A stretch of 64,000 nt of DNA from positions 11,164-75,163 of the forward strand of contig DAOQMM010000005.1 in the NCBI GenBank assembly GCA_035335645.1. Reading direction: 5' to 3'. The notes below the pieces were generated by a model that worked only from the letters and a program-made list of their open reading frames with translations, did no database searches and had not been told where the DNA came from. Made by a program: the position numbers and the translations under genes. The stretch is from Zoogloea sp035335645 (lineage in GTDB: Bacteria; Pseudomonadota; Gammaproteobacteria; Burkholderiales; Rhodocyclaceae). Positions 17,097 to 25,140 of this stretch are shown here, piece after piece. The first letter of the stretch is position 1. Every line of letters begins with the position of its first letter.

Positions 17097-17954
17097 TTAC
17101 TCCATGGACGGCGGGTTCGGCGCCGCCGCCAGGGCGGACGGATTCGGCACCAGGGTGGCGTGGGCACCCGGCACATAGCGTTCACCGGCCCGGTCGGCGT
17201 GGGTCACGCCGATCTGCACATAGGCGCGCAGGGTGATCAGCCCAAGGATCAGGAAGAAGGCACTGAAGACCGTCTTGGCCACGCGCAAGCGGCGCCGGCT
17301 GACTGCCGCATCGCGCCCTTCGAGCCAGCCCCATTTCACCGCGAGGCGGTACAGGCCGATGCTGCCATGGATCTCCACCGCAAACAGGAGCAACAGGTAC
17401 AGGGGCCACAGGGTGCCGGTCCAGATCCGGTCCGCGGATTCGTAGGGACCGATCAGCTCGGGCTGGGTGAGCATGCCGTAGAGGTGCACCGTCCCCAGAA
17501 AGAACAGGGCGAAGCCGGTCCACAGCTGGATCCACCACAGCCCCGTGTCGTCATGGCGCAGGCCTGCCCGATGGGCGGCAAAGGCGCGGTACTGACGGAA
17601 ATTGGCCGGAAACTTGCGCAATGCCAGCCAGGCGTGCCCCACGAAGACCAGCAGGACGAAGCCGACGACGCAGGACACCAGCCAGGGCTGCGGCCGGCCA
17701 AGCAGCCAGGCGCCCTCGAAGAAACGCGCCACGGTATAAAACGCGTCCTTGCTGATCAGGATGGACGAGACGAAGAACATGTGGGCGATCAGGAAGACCG
17801 CGAGGAAGAGGCCGGAGACGCTCTGCAGCACATCCAGGCGGGCGGGCCAGCGGCTGGCACGGCTGCGGACGCTGCCACGATCGGTCGGGGCGACCACCCG
17901 GGGGGCGGCACTCAGGGATTCCGCATCGGCGGTACGAACGGCGGTAGGAGCCAT
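17097..17954 (-). CDS. frdC: Dihaem cytochrome b subunit of fumarate reductase, Wolinella type
   Basis: A 285-aa inner-membrane protein with about five helices, resembling FrdC of Wolinella. Helix-borne histidines suited to two haems b are visible: 'VFLIAHMFFVSS', 'VGHAWLAL', 'LGTVHLYGML' and 'AVEIHGSIGLY'. It links the quinone pool to FrdB. The N-terminal 40 residues and the Ala/Pro-rich C-terminal 30 residues are longer than in the Wolinella protein (256 aa) and look disordered. The ATG at 17954 has GGAGG about 10 nt before it. It is the first gene of frdC-frdA-[2Fe-2S]-frdB. Confidence 0.9.
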   Translation of the reverse strand: MAPTAVRTADAESLSAAPRVVAPTDRGSVRSRASRWPARLDVLQSVSGLFLAVFLIAHMFFVSSILISKDAFYTVARFFEGAWLLGRPQPWLVSCVVGFVLLVFVGHAWLALRKFPANFRQYRAFAAHRAGLRHDDTGLWWIQLWTGFALFFLGTVHLYGMLTQPELIGPYESADRIWTGTLWPLYLLLLFAVEIHGSIGLYRLAVKWGWLEGRDAAVSRRRLRVAKTVFSAFFLILGLITLRAYVQIGVTHADRAGERYVPGAHATLVPNPSALAAAPNPPSME

Positions 17955-18262
17955 GGCGCGAAGACCTCCAGCTTGCTGCCCTCCGCATGGGAGGGCTGAT
18001 TCCGGTCCCGCATCGTGGCGGCCCCGTCACGGGCGTGACGGCGGCAACCACGGCAAGGGGCCGCAGCCTGTGTCTCCTGCACTCTTTTTATGGGTAGTGG
18101 CGCACTGCAACGCTCTTGGGGTGTTGGCACTGTAGCACAGCCTTTTGCGGTGCAACATAGGCCTTTTTCGGGGTCTGGACAGTGAATGGCGCCACGGCCC
18201 GCCCGAATATTCAGGCGGAATCGTGAAATCTGACCCCTCGTGCCGAGCGGGGACGGGGAGGC
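17955..18262 (-). promoter_or_regulatory. Leader and candidate promoter of the frd operon
   Basis: This 308-bp space between the CDF gene and frdC has no credible gene. On the minus strand TTGCAC (18155-18150) and an extended -10 TGCTACAGT (18137-18129) are 15 bp apart from -35 to -10 hexamer. They would give a leader of about 170 nt. The leader holds a perfect 7-bp hairpin (CCGTCAC/GTGACGG, 18025-18042). I looked for an FNR-type TTGAT-N4-ATCAA site and found none. Confidence 0.35.
18200..18217. promoter_or_regulatory. 18-bp near-perfect palindrome upstream of frdC
   Basis: CGCCCGAATATTCAGGCG is symmetrical around a GAATATTC core except for one pair. It lies about 50 bp upstream of the candidate frd -35 box, a common place for an activator site. 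Confidence 0.33.
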
Positions 18263-19213
18263 CTACTCCAGCCGCGCGGGCCGGACGCAGCCGTCGGGCA
18301 GTCCGTCGATTTCGATCTGGATGGTGGGATGGCCGATCCGGAATCGGTGCACGAGTCCGTCGGCCAGGGCGATGAGGAAGGCGTCCCCCGGGTGACCGGC
18401 GGGCATCACCAGATGCGCCGTGAGCGCCACATCCGAGGTCCCCAGCGCCCACACGTGGAGGTCATGAACGCTGCGCACGCCTGGCTGGCTGCGCAGCCAG
18501 GCATGCACCTCGACCAGATCGACCCCCTCCGGCACCCCGTCGAAGGCGAGATGCAGGGACTGGCGGAGCAGACCCCAGGTGCCCGCCACGATCAGGGCCG
18601 CGATGGCGAGGCTGACCAGCGGATCCAGCCAGGCCCAGCCAAAAGCCAGGTACAACGCCCCCGCGCCCACGACGCCGAGCGACACCAGGGCGTCCGCTGC
18701 CATGTGCAGGAAGGCTCCGCGGATGTTCAGATCGTCCTGGCTGCCTTTCATGAGCAGAGCGGCGCTCAGACCGTTGATCAGGACCCCGAGGGCCGCCACT
18801 GCCATCACCGTGACGGCGTCGCCCGGATGGGGCGCGCCGAGGCGTTGCACGGCCTCCAGTGCCAGCGCCCCCATGGCGACCAGGAGCAGAATCGCATTGG
18901 CCAGGGCCGCCAGGATGGAGGCCCGTTGCCAGCCGTAGGTGCGCACATGGGTGGGACGCAGGCGCGCCGCGAAGGCGGCGCCCCAGGCCAGCGCCAGGCC
19001 CGCCACGTCCGACAGGTTGTGCCCCGCGTCCGCCAGCAGCGCCAGGGAATCCGCCCGCCAGCCGAACCAGGCCTCCACGGCCACGAAGAGCACGTTCAGC
19101 ACGATGCCCACCGCAAAAGCCCGGTCGTGATGCGCGGGGCCCTGCCCATGCGCGCCATGGGCGTGTCCGTGGTGATGCCCGTGCCGGCAGCCCGGGCCGT
19201 GAACGTGACTCAT
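18263..19213 (-). CDS. Cation diffusion facilitator (zinc/cobalt/cadmium exporter)
   Basis: A 316-aa inner-membrane antiporter of the CDF family, CzcD/ZitB branch. The N-terminal 30 residues are His-rich (HGPGCRHGHHHGHAHG). Six helices follow, with the metal-site motifs 'LLADAGHNLSDV' (HNLSD) and 'FLHMAADALVSLG' (HMAAD) in helices 2 and 5. The C-terminal cytoplasmic domain has 'SVHDLHVWALG'. The real ATG is at 19213. The longer open frame upstream is the nitroreductase gene read in another frame. The start overlaps the nitroreductase stop by 4 nt (ATGA), so it is co-translated with an enzyme that has no evident tie to metals. Confidence 0.94.
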   Translation of the reverse strand: MSHVHGPGCRHGHHHGHAHGAHGQGPAHHDRAFAVGIVLNVLFVAVEAWFGWRADSLALLADAGHNLSDVAGLALAWGAAFAARLRPTHVRTYGWQRASILAALANAILLLVAMGALALEAVQRLGAPHPGDAVTVMAVAALGVLINGLSAALLMKGSQDDLNIRGAFLHMAADALVSLGVVGAGALYLAFGWAWLDPLVSLAIAALIVAGTWGLLRQSLHLAFDGVPEGVDLVEVHAWLRSQPGVRSVHDLHVWALGTSDVALTAHLVMPAGHPGDAFLIALADGLVHRFRIGHPTIQIEIDGLPDGCVRPARLE

Positions 19214-20286
19214 GGCTTCAGCAGCAGTTCGTCCAGGCCCTTGCGCAGGGAACGGGAGCGGGGCGGATCGGACACCCCCACCCGGCAGAAGAAACTCAGG
19301 GCCTGATCGGGGCCGATGGCCGCGATCTGCTCGAAGCGCTCCGCCAGGGCCGCCGCGCCACGATCGATGGCGGGGTCGTGGGAGATCCTCTGCCCGCTGC
19401 GGGCATACCACCGGAAGATGACCGGCGTCATCTCGGGCTGGAGATGCAGGCCGACCGCAGTGGCGGTGAGCCACAGACGCTGCATGGCCGCGCCGGCCCG
19501 CACGTGGTCCGCGAGGCCGCGCGGCGGCACGTCGGCCTTCAGCAGGAGGTGGGCCGAGCAGGCCAGCGCGGGAATCAGGTCGAGCTGCACCCGCGGCGCG
19601 ATCGTACCGCCGAGGAAACGATTGAAGAACTGCACCCGCCCCCAGCTGGCCATGACCCATTCCATCAGGCGTGCCGTCGCGGCATCCACCCCCACGGCCT
19701 GCTCCGGAATGCGGTCCTTGCTGAAGCGGGCCCGCCACTCGATGACGTCCTTGTGCACCGGGTAGGCTTCCGGGCAGGTCAGGCGCAGATACGCATTGCG
19801 CCACAGCAAGCCCGCCACGGCACGCCGTTCCGCGCCCGTCTCGAAGCACTGCACGGTGTAGCCCGCGCCCGGAGCGGCGGCGAGCGCCGTCCGCTGGCCC
19901 GAATCAAGCGGCGTCGCACGCATGGCCCGGCGCTGCACGGTGCGCCGCTCGATGCAGGACAGCAGCGGGTCGGCTGCCAGCCCGGAGACCGGCGAGAGGG
20001 TCACATCATAGACCGGCGCGGTGTCGGTGCTGTCCGCCCGCAGGCGCCAGACGGCCTCGAGCCCGTGGGCCGTGGCGGCGATGCGCAGCGTCTCCAGGAG
20101 CGCACCGTGGGCCATGTGGCTGGCGTGGCCGTTGTAGTCATACAGGCACCAGGTGCGCGTATCGTGACCGTGGACGACAAGGCGGTCGTCACCGGCGATC
20201 TCGAAGCGCCAGGGCTGGGTGTTGTCGCCACTGGGCGCCCAGCGCGCCAGGTCGAGGATCTGCAGGCGGGTGTCGCGGGGGATCAT
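19210..20286 (-). CDS. Nitroreductase-family flavoprotein paired with a ThiF-like enzyme
   Basis: A 358-aa protein from the ATG at 20286 (MIPRDTRLQI). The flavin-binding start is clear: 'LDLARWAPSGDNTQPWRFEI'. It is much longer than the usual 200-aa nitroreductase, with two half-domains in one chain ('CIERRTVQRRAM' begins the second), as in the ThiF-linked nitroreductases. These enzymes use FMN and NAD(P)H, often to oxidise or reduce a small product or a ring. It lies 104 bp downstream of the ThiF-like gene on the same strand. The upstream frame to 20340 is not protein-like. Confidence 0.86.
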   Translation of the reverse strand: MIPRDTRLQILDLARWAPSGDNTQPWRFEIAGDDRLVVHGHDTRTWCLYDYNGHASHMAHGALLETLRIAATAHGLEAVWRLRADSTDTAPVYDVTLSPVSGLAADPLLSCIERRTVQRRAMRATPLDSGQRTALAAAPGAGYTVQCFETGAERRAVAGLLWRNAYLRLTCPEAYPVHKDVIEWRARFSKDRIPEQAVGVDAATARLMEWVMASWGRVQFFNRFLGGTIAPRVQLDLIPALACSAHLLLKADVPPRGLADHVRAGAAMQRLWLTATAVGLHLQPEMTPVIFRWYARSGQRISHDPAIDRGAAALAERFEQIAAIGPDQALSFFCRVGVSDPPRSRSLRKGLDELLLKP

Positions 20287-20390
20287 GGCAGCAACCCCGC
20301 CCGATCGGCACCGGGTTGGCAGGCAGGCGAGCCTGCGCAAACGACAGGAGCGTGGGGACGTTTCACCTGGATGACCTCCCTCGAAACGGT

Positions 20391-21257
20391 TCAGCGGCGC
20401 ATGGCGCGCAGCTGACGGCGCGCGATGAACAGGGCGAGGCGCTGCAATGGATTACGGTTGCCGCCTGGCCGCCAGGTCTTGACGTAGCGATTGCGATAGG
20501 CGTCGAACTGGAAGCCCCGTGGCGCGCACAGCACGTCACCGCGCCCGAGCAGGATCTTGAGGGATTCAACCGCGGTGACGCCGGCGCACAGCTGGCACGC
20601 GGCAATCGTGGATGGCCCGCGCTGTTCGGCCAGATTGACCCGCGACGGGTCGGCCAGATAGCCGCGCTGGAGCATGGCCGGCGAGAGGCCGAGCAGGAAG
20701 CGGATCGCCATCTCCTCCTCGTCACAGCCGTCGAGGCAGAAATAATCCTCGAAGGACATCTGGCCGGGCAGGAAGCTCAATACCGCCGTTCCCATGCCGA
20801 GGGGGGCCGCGGTGACCGCCGGAATCCCCCGCGCCGCGCAGGCGCGGAAGGTGGCGCGGCGGGCATCGAAGGCGAAGAAGTCGAGCCCGTCCACGTACAG
20901 ATCGACACCGTCGAGGAAATCGCCCAGATTGGCGTCATCCACGCCCCGCTCGAAGAGGCGGATGTCCAGTTCGGGATTGATGTCGCGGGCCATCTCCGCC
21001 AGCGCCGCGGCCTTGGGGCGCTGCAGGTTGGACACCGTGGCCCCCACCTGGCGGTTGAAATTGACCAGCTCGAAGACATCCATGTCGGCAATGTGGAAGG
21101 CACCGATGCCGAGCCGCGCAAGGGTGAGCAGATGCACGCCGCCGACGCCGCCCATGCCGGCAATTGCCACCCGCTTGCCTCGCAGAGCGGCCTGTTCGGC
21201 CACCGTCACCCAGCCGATATTGCGGGAGAAAGCCTCGTCGTAAACGAACTGGACCAT
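20391..21257 (-). CDS. ThiF/E1-like adenylyltransferase
   Basis: A 288-aa enzyme of the ThiF/MoeB/HesA family, which activates a carboxylate with ATP. The nucleotide-binding loop is 'VAIAGMGGVGGVHLLTLARLG', followed by 'DMDVFELVNFNRQ' with the Asp and Arg expected at the active site, and 'YVDGLDFFAFDARRATFRAC'. Two Cys pairs (FCLDGC and ACQLC) may form part of a metal or thiol site, although the usual CxxC spacing is not kept. No ubiquitin-like substrate gene is close by. With the nitroreductase downstream and a divergent acyltransferase, a role in a small-molecule pathway is more likely than thiamine or molybdopterin synthesis (inference). Confidence 0.88.
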   Translation of the reverse strand: MVQFVYDEAFSRNIGWVTVAEQAALRGKRVAIAGMGGVGGVHLLTLARLGIGAFHIADMDVFELVNFNRQVGATVSNLQRPKAAALAEMARDINPELDIRLFERGVDDANLGDFLDGVDLYVDGLDFFAFDARRATFRACAARGIPAVTAAPLGMGTAVLSFLPGQMSFEDYFCLDGCDEEEMAIRFLLGLSPAMLQRGYLADPSRVNLAEQRGPSTIAACQLCAGVTAVESLKILLGRGDVLCAPRGFQFDAYRNRYVKTWRPGGNRNPLQRLALFIARRQLRAMRR

Positions 21258-21443
21258 GGAAATGCCCGGTTTGCCTTGCCGGCGGAACAGGTATGATACG
21301 ACAGTTCATGCCGCCATCCTTCGCGGTGCGCCGCGCCCCTGCTAATATTCCGGCGGGATTGCGGCGAAGCCGGCGCCGTCATCCGGGCACGGGGCCCCGA
21401 TGGCCACACGCCCGCGTGCCTGCCCGGACCTGCTCTCGAGACC

Positions 21444-22658
21444 ATGCCGTTCACACTTGCGATCCGCAACATCCTGCGCCAGAAGTTCCGTACCGGGATG
21501 ACCCTCGCCGCGATCATCTTCGGGGTCGTCGGGCTGATCCTGGCGGGCGGTTTCGTGGAAGACATCTTCATTCAGCTGGGTGAAACCATCATCCACTCCC
21601 AGACGGGCCATATCCAGGTCTTCAAGAAGGAATTCCTTGAAAAGGGCATCCGCTATCCCGAGCGCTACCTGATCGATCATCCCGAAGACATCGCCCGCCA
21701 CTTCGACGGGCATCCCGAGGTGGAAGCCGTGATGAGCCGGGTCTATTTCTCGGGTCTCCTCAACAACGGCCGGCGCGACCTGCCCATCATCGGCGAGGGC
21801 GTCGAGCCGGACAAGGAAACCAAGCTCGGCAGTCTGCTCAAGATCACGGAAGGTCAGCCCCTCACGGACAAGGACCCGGACGGCATCCTCATCGGACAGG
21901 GCGTGGCCCAGTCCCTTGCGGTCAAACCGGGCGACGCCCTGACCCTCGTGACCAGTTCGGCCGGGGGCGCCATGAACACCCACGACTTCCGCGTCGTTGG
22001 CATCTTCCAGAGTTTCTCGAAGGAATTCGACGCCCGTGCCGTGCGCATTCCGCTGAATGCCGGGCAGGATCTGCTGCAGACCCGCGGCGTCAATCAGGTG
22101 GTCGTCGCCCTGCACCGCACCGACGACACGGATGCCGTCCTGAAACGCGCCAGCGCCGAGCTCGCGGACAGCCCTTACGACGTCCGCAGCTGGCGCACCC
22201 TGTCGGATTTCTACGACAAGTCGGTCCAGCTCTACGACACCCAGTTCGGCGTGCTGCGGCTGATCATCCTGCTGATGGTGCTGCTGTCCGTCACCAACAG
22301 CGTCAACATGACCGTCTACGAGCGCCAGGGCGAATTCGGCACGATGCAGGCCCTGGGCAATCGGGCCCGGGACGTCGTCCGCCTCGTCGTGCTCGAGTCG
22401 GCCCTGGTGGGCCTGGGCGGCGCCCTGGCCGGCGTGGTGCTGGGTGTCATCGCAGCGCTGATCATCTCGGCCATTGGAATCCCGATGCCGCCGCCGCCCA
22501 ATGCCAACGTGGGCTACACCGCATTCATCCGGGTGGTGCCGGGTACCCTCGCCGGCGCCTTCCTGGTCGGCTTTGTCGCGACGGTGCTGGCCTCCCTGTT
22601 CCCCGCCTACAAGGTCTCCCGCCTGCCGGTGGTGGATGCCCTGCGGCAGAACGTCTGA
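21444..22658 (+). CDS. FtsX/MacB-like ABC transporter permease
   Basis: A 404-aa inner-membrane permease with four helices and a large periplasmic domain (about 45-270), the MacB/LolC layout. The first helix lies in 'GMTLAAIIFGVVGLILAGGF', and three more are in the C-terminal third, ending 'LFPAYKVSRLPVVDALRQNV', a standard FtsX-family terminus. Such permeases act with a cytoplasmic ATPase to move lipids, lipoproteins or peptides, not through a pore but by force on the periplasmic domain. No ATPase gene is adjacent, so a partner must be encoded elsewhere. The next gene starts 25 bp downstream. Confidence 0.92.
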   Translation: MPFTLAIRNILRQKFRTGMTLAAIIFGVVGLILAGGFVEDIFIQLGETIIHSQTGHIQVFKKEFLEKGIRYPERYLIDHPEDIARHFDGHPEVEAVMSRVYFSGLLNNGRRDLPIIGEGVEPDKETKLGSLLKITEGQPLTDKDPDGILIGQGVAQSLAVKPGDALTLVTSSAGGAMNTHDFRVVGIFQSFSKEFDARAVRIPLNAGQDLLQTRGVNQVVVALHRTDDTDAVLKRASAELADSPYDVRSWRTLSDFYDKSVQLYDTQFGVLRLIILLMVLLSVTNSVNMTVYERQGEFGTMQALGNRARDVVRLVVLESALVGLGGALAGVVLGVIAALIISAIGIPMPPPPNANVGYTAFIRVVPGTLAGAFLVGFVATVLASLFPAYKVSRLPVVDALRQNV

Positions 22659-22683
22659 CCTCTTTCGATCCGAGTACGCAGCC

Positions 22684-23466
22684 ATGGCCTTCTTCGACAA
22701 CCTGACGCTGAACCTGGGCGACGGATTCCGCAAGTATTTCCAGATCAGCGCGGCCTTCGACAACGCTGGCCGCGACGACGTTTTCGCCATTCGCCACGAG
22801 GTGTACTGCGAGGAACTGGGCTTCGAGCCCGTCCGCGCCAATCGGCGCGAGACCGACGAGTACGACCGCCACAGCCGCCATTGCCTGCTGCGCACCTCGA
22901 CCGAACCCCACACCCTGGTCGGGTGCAACCGCCTCGTCCTGGCACGACCGGAGGATCCGGCCTACCCGCTGCCCTTCGAGCGCACCTGCGCGGCCACCCT
23001 CGATCGCCGCATCATCGACCCGGCCAAGGAGCCCCGGGGCGCCATCGCCGAGGTCTCACGTCTCGCAGTGCGCGGCCTGTACCGCCGTCGTAAAGGGGAA
23101 GCACGCAGCGAAGTCGCCCTCAGCGACAGCGACTTCGGCACCGCCGCCCAGCCGCGTTTCCCCTACATCCCCATCAGCCTGTATCTCGCGGTGGTGGCCA
23201 TCGCCCAGCGGGAAGGCGTCGAGACCCTCTTCGTGCTCACCGAACCGCGCCTCGCCGATCACTTCTCCAAACTCGGCGTCAAGATCCGCCAGATCGGCGG
23301 TCCGGTCGAACACCGTGGCACGCGCATTCCATCCATGATGGACGTGAAGGGCATCATCGGCGGACTGCGCTTTTTCATGAAACCCATGTGGCGGGTGGTG
23401 AACGAACAGATCGACGCGGGCTACACGTCCGGCAGCCCCGACCTGCCAGCCGGCAGCGCCTGCTGA
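22684..23466 (+). CDS. PEP-CTERM/exosortase-associated acyltransferase (GNAT, N-acyl amino acid synthase-like)
   Basis: A 260-aa protein of the GNAT fold related to autoinducer and N-acyl amino acid synthases. Marker segments are 'DDVFAIRHEVYCEELGFEP' near the N-terminus, 'EVSRLAVRGLYRRRKGE' and 'YLAVVAIAQREGVETLFVLT'. The family is known from bacteria with PEP-CTERM/exosortase systems, and probably transfers a fatty acyl chain from ACP to an amino group. It follows the permease gene on the plus strand and lies across from the ThiF-nitroreductase genes. No PEP-CTERM protein or exosortase is in the window. Confidence 0.88.
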   Translation: MAFFDNLTLNLGDGFRKYFQISAAFDNAGRDDVFAIRHEVYCEELGFEPVRANRRETDEYDRHSRHCLLRTSTEPHTLVGCNRLVLARPEDPAYPLPFERTCAATLDRRIIDPAKEPRGAIAEVSRLAVRGLYRRRKGEARSEVALSDSDFGTAAQPRFPYIPISLYLAVVAIAQREGVETLFVLTEPRLADHFSKLGVKIRQIGGPVEHRGTRIPSMMDVKGIIGGLRFFMKPMWRVVNEQIDAGYTSGSPDLPAGSAC

Positions 23467-23569
23467 CGCGTCTGCGCCCGCGACATCGCGCGGGATGCGT
23501 ACGATTTGTCACCCCGATGCAACCGCGAGGCGTTATGCTGCACAGCACAATCGCCACACGGAGTCCGCC

Positions 23570-24142
23570 ATGTACCTCTCCCCCGATGAAATCCACCAGA
23601 ACCGCCTGGACACCCTGCACGCCATCGAGGCCGCATCCCAGGCCTGGATCGACGCCACCGGCAAGCTCTCCGAGCTGATCCTGCGGGCCGGCCGTCAGAT
23701 GCTCGACGAAAGCGAGCGCCATCTGAGTCAGCTCGCCCAACCGGGCGCCAGCCTACCCCTGTCCATCGGCAGCCTCGATGCCTGGCGCAGCGACTCCGCC
23801 GAACTCGTGCGCGACAGCTTTGCCATCATCGCCCAGGCACACCAGACCACCCTGCAGATCGCCCGCAAGCAGGTCGGCATCTTCGACCTCGCCCTCAAGC
23901 GCGGAATGGCCCACGCCATTCAACATGCGGACGCAGAAACCGGCAGCGCCATCAGCCACGTGCGCACGGCCCTCGAACAGGCCGAGACCTGCCTGAATGA
24001 GCTGACCGACAGCGCCACCCGCGGCGTCGGCGCCATGGAAGAACAGGTCCGTCAGATCGCCGAAGCCCTCGCCAGCACGGCCGACGAAGCCCCGCCAGCC
24101 GCACCGGCCCCGCGCCGCACCCGCAAACCGCGCGCCCAGTAA
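23570..24142 (+). CDS. Phasin family protein
   Basis: A 190-aa protein almost wholly alpha-helical and Ala/Glu-rich, with the phasin layout: helix 1 'IEAASQAWIDATGKLSELIL', a central 'LDAWRSDSAELVRDSFAIIA', and a Pro/Ala/Arg/Lys tail ending PRRTRKPRAQ. Phasins coat polyhydroxyalkanoate granules, and the basic tail could bind DNA or the granule surface. The ATG at 23570 follows GGAG at good spacing. No PHA synthase gene is nearby. It stands alone, 103 bp after the acyltransferase. Confidence 0.85.
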   Translation: MYLSPDEIHQNRLDTLHAIEAASQAWIDATGKLSELILRAGRQMLDESERHLSQLAQPGASLPLSIGSLDAWRSDSAELVRDSFAIIAQAHQTTLQIARKQVGIFDLALKRGMAHAIQHADAETGSAISHVRTALEQAETCLNELTDSATRGVGAMEEQVRQIAEALASTADEAPPAAPAPRRTRKPRAQ

Positions 24143-24251
24143 GCACCCTGCGCACGATGGGCGGGGGCCGCCACACCCGACGCGACCTTTGGCGCTAGAA
24201 TCCGGCCCGGGACGGGCGGTGCCCGTCCCCGTCTTTCCAGCCAGGATCCCC

Positions 24252-25073
24252 ATGAACGCCCGCTCCGCCCTGTACCAGGCCCGCTACGGCAACCCGGACG
24301 TCGCCGTTCCGGCCGCAGCCTCCCCTGTCATCGACCACCTGCTGGCCCACGCCTCGGTCCGCGCCTACCTGCCGGACCCGGTCAGCGACGACACGCTGGC
24401 GGCCATCGTGGCCGCCGCCCAGTCCGCTGCCAGCTCGTCCAACCTGCATGCCTGGAGCGTGGTCGCAGTACGCGATGCCGCCCGCAAGGTCCGTCTGGCC
24501 GACTACGCCGGCGACCAGGCCCACATCCGCCAGGCCCCGCTGCTGCTCGTCTGGCTGGCCGACCTGGCCCGCCTCGAACAGGTCGCCCGGCGCGTCGGAG
24601 AAACCTCCGCCGCACTGGACTACCTGGAAATGTTCGAGGTGGCCGTCATCGACGCCGCCCTTGCCGCCCAGAACGCCGTGGCCGCCGCCGAATCCCTCGG
24701 CCTGGGCACGGTATACATCGGCGCCATGCGCAACCGCCCGGAAGACGTGGCCGCGGAACTTCAGCTGCCACCGCGGGTGGTGGCCGTCTTCGGCCTGTGC
24801 GTCGGCATGCCGGACCCGGCGGCGCCCGCCGCAGTCAAGCCGCGCCCGCCGCAGTCCGTGGTCCTGCATCAGGAAACCTATTCCCTGCCGGCCCAGGAAG
24901 CCGGCCTCGAGACCTACGACCAGGCCATGGCGGCCTTCTACGCCGCCCAGGGGATGAAGGTGCGCGGCACCTGGTCGAACCATTCGGCCAAGCGCATCCG
25001 TGACGCCGCATCCCTCACCGGCCGTGACCGTCTGGCAGAGGCGCTGCGCAACCTGGGCTTTCCGCTGCGCTGA
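24252..25073 (+). CDS. NADPH-dependent nitroreductase, NfsA-like
   Basis: A 273-aa FMN flavoprotein. The N-terminal helix has 'DHLLAHASVRAYLPDPVSDD', then 'AAAQSAASSSNLHAWSVVAV' for FMN binding, 'LGLGTVYIGAMRNRPEDVA', and a C-terminal arm with 'ETYDQAMAAFY'. This matches the major oxygen-insensitive nitroreductase/flavin reductase group (NfsA/FRP). I chose the ATG at 24252 because earlier in-frame codons lie in the intergenic region. It is monocistronic and converges with the hexapeptide-protein gene. Likely roles are reduction of nitroaromatics, quinones or free flavin. Confidence 0.9.
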   Translation: MNARSALYQARYGNPDVAVPAAASPVIDHLLAHASVRAYLPDPVSDDTLAAIVAAAQSAASSSNLHAWSVVAVRDAARKVRLADYAGDQAHIRQAPLLLVWLADLARLEQVARRVGETSAALDYLEMFEVAVIDAALAAQNAVAAAESLGLGTVYIGAMRNRPEDVAAELQLPPRVVAVFGLCVGMPDPAAPAAVKPRPPQSVVLHQETYSLPAQEAGLETYDQAMAAFYAAQGMKVRGTWSNHSAKRIRDAASLTGRDRLAEALRNLGFPLR

Positions 25074-25084
25074 ATAGCACGGGA

Positions 25085-25122
25085 CGCGGCGGTCTTTACC
25101 GTCCGCGCCCCGCTGCGCCCGA
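25085..25122. terminator. Possible shared hairpin between convergent genes
   Basis: The 67-bp space between the nitroreductase stop and the convergent gene holds an imperfect GC-rich inverted repeat around CGGTCTTTACCG. It lacks a clear T-run, so the terminator call is weak. Confidence 0.25.
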
Positions 25123-25140
25123 CCGCTGGCACCACCCGGC

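Noticed and set aside
17955..18262. FNR-type site upstream of frdC
   Set aside because: No TTGAT-N4-ATCAA or close variant was found on either strand.
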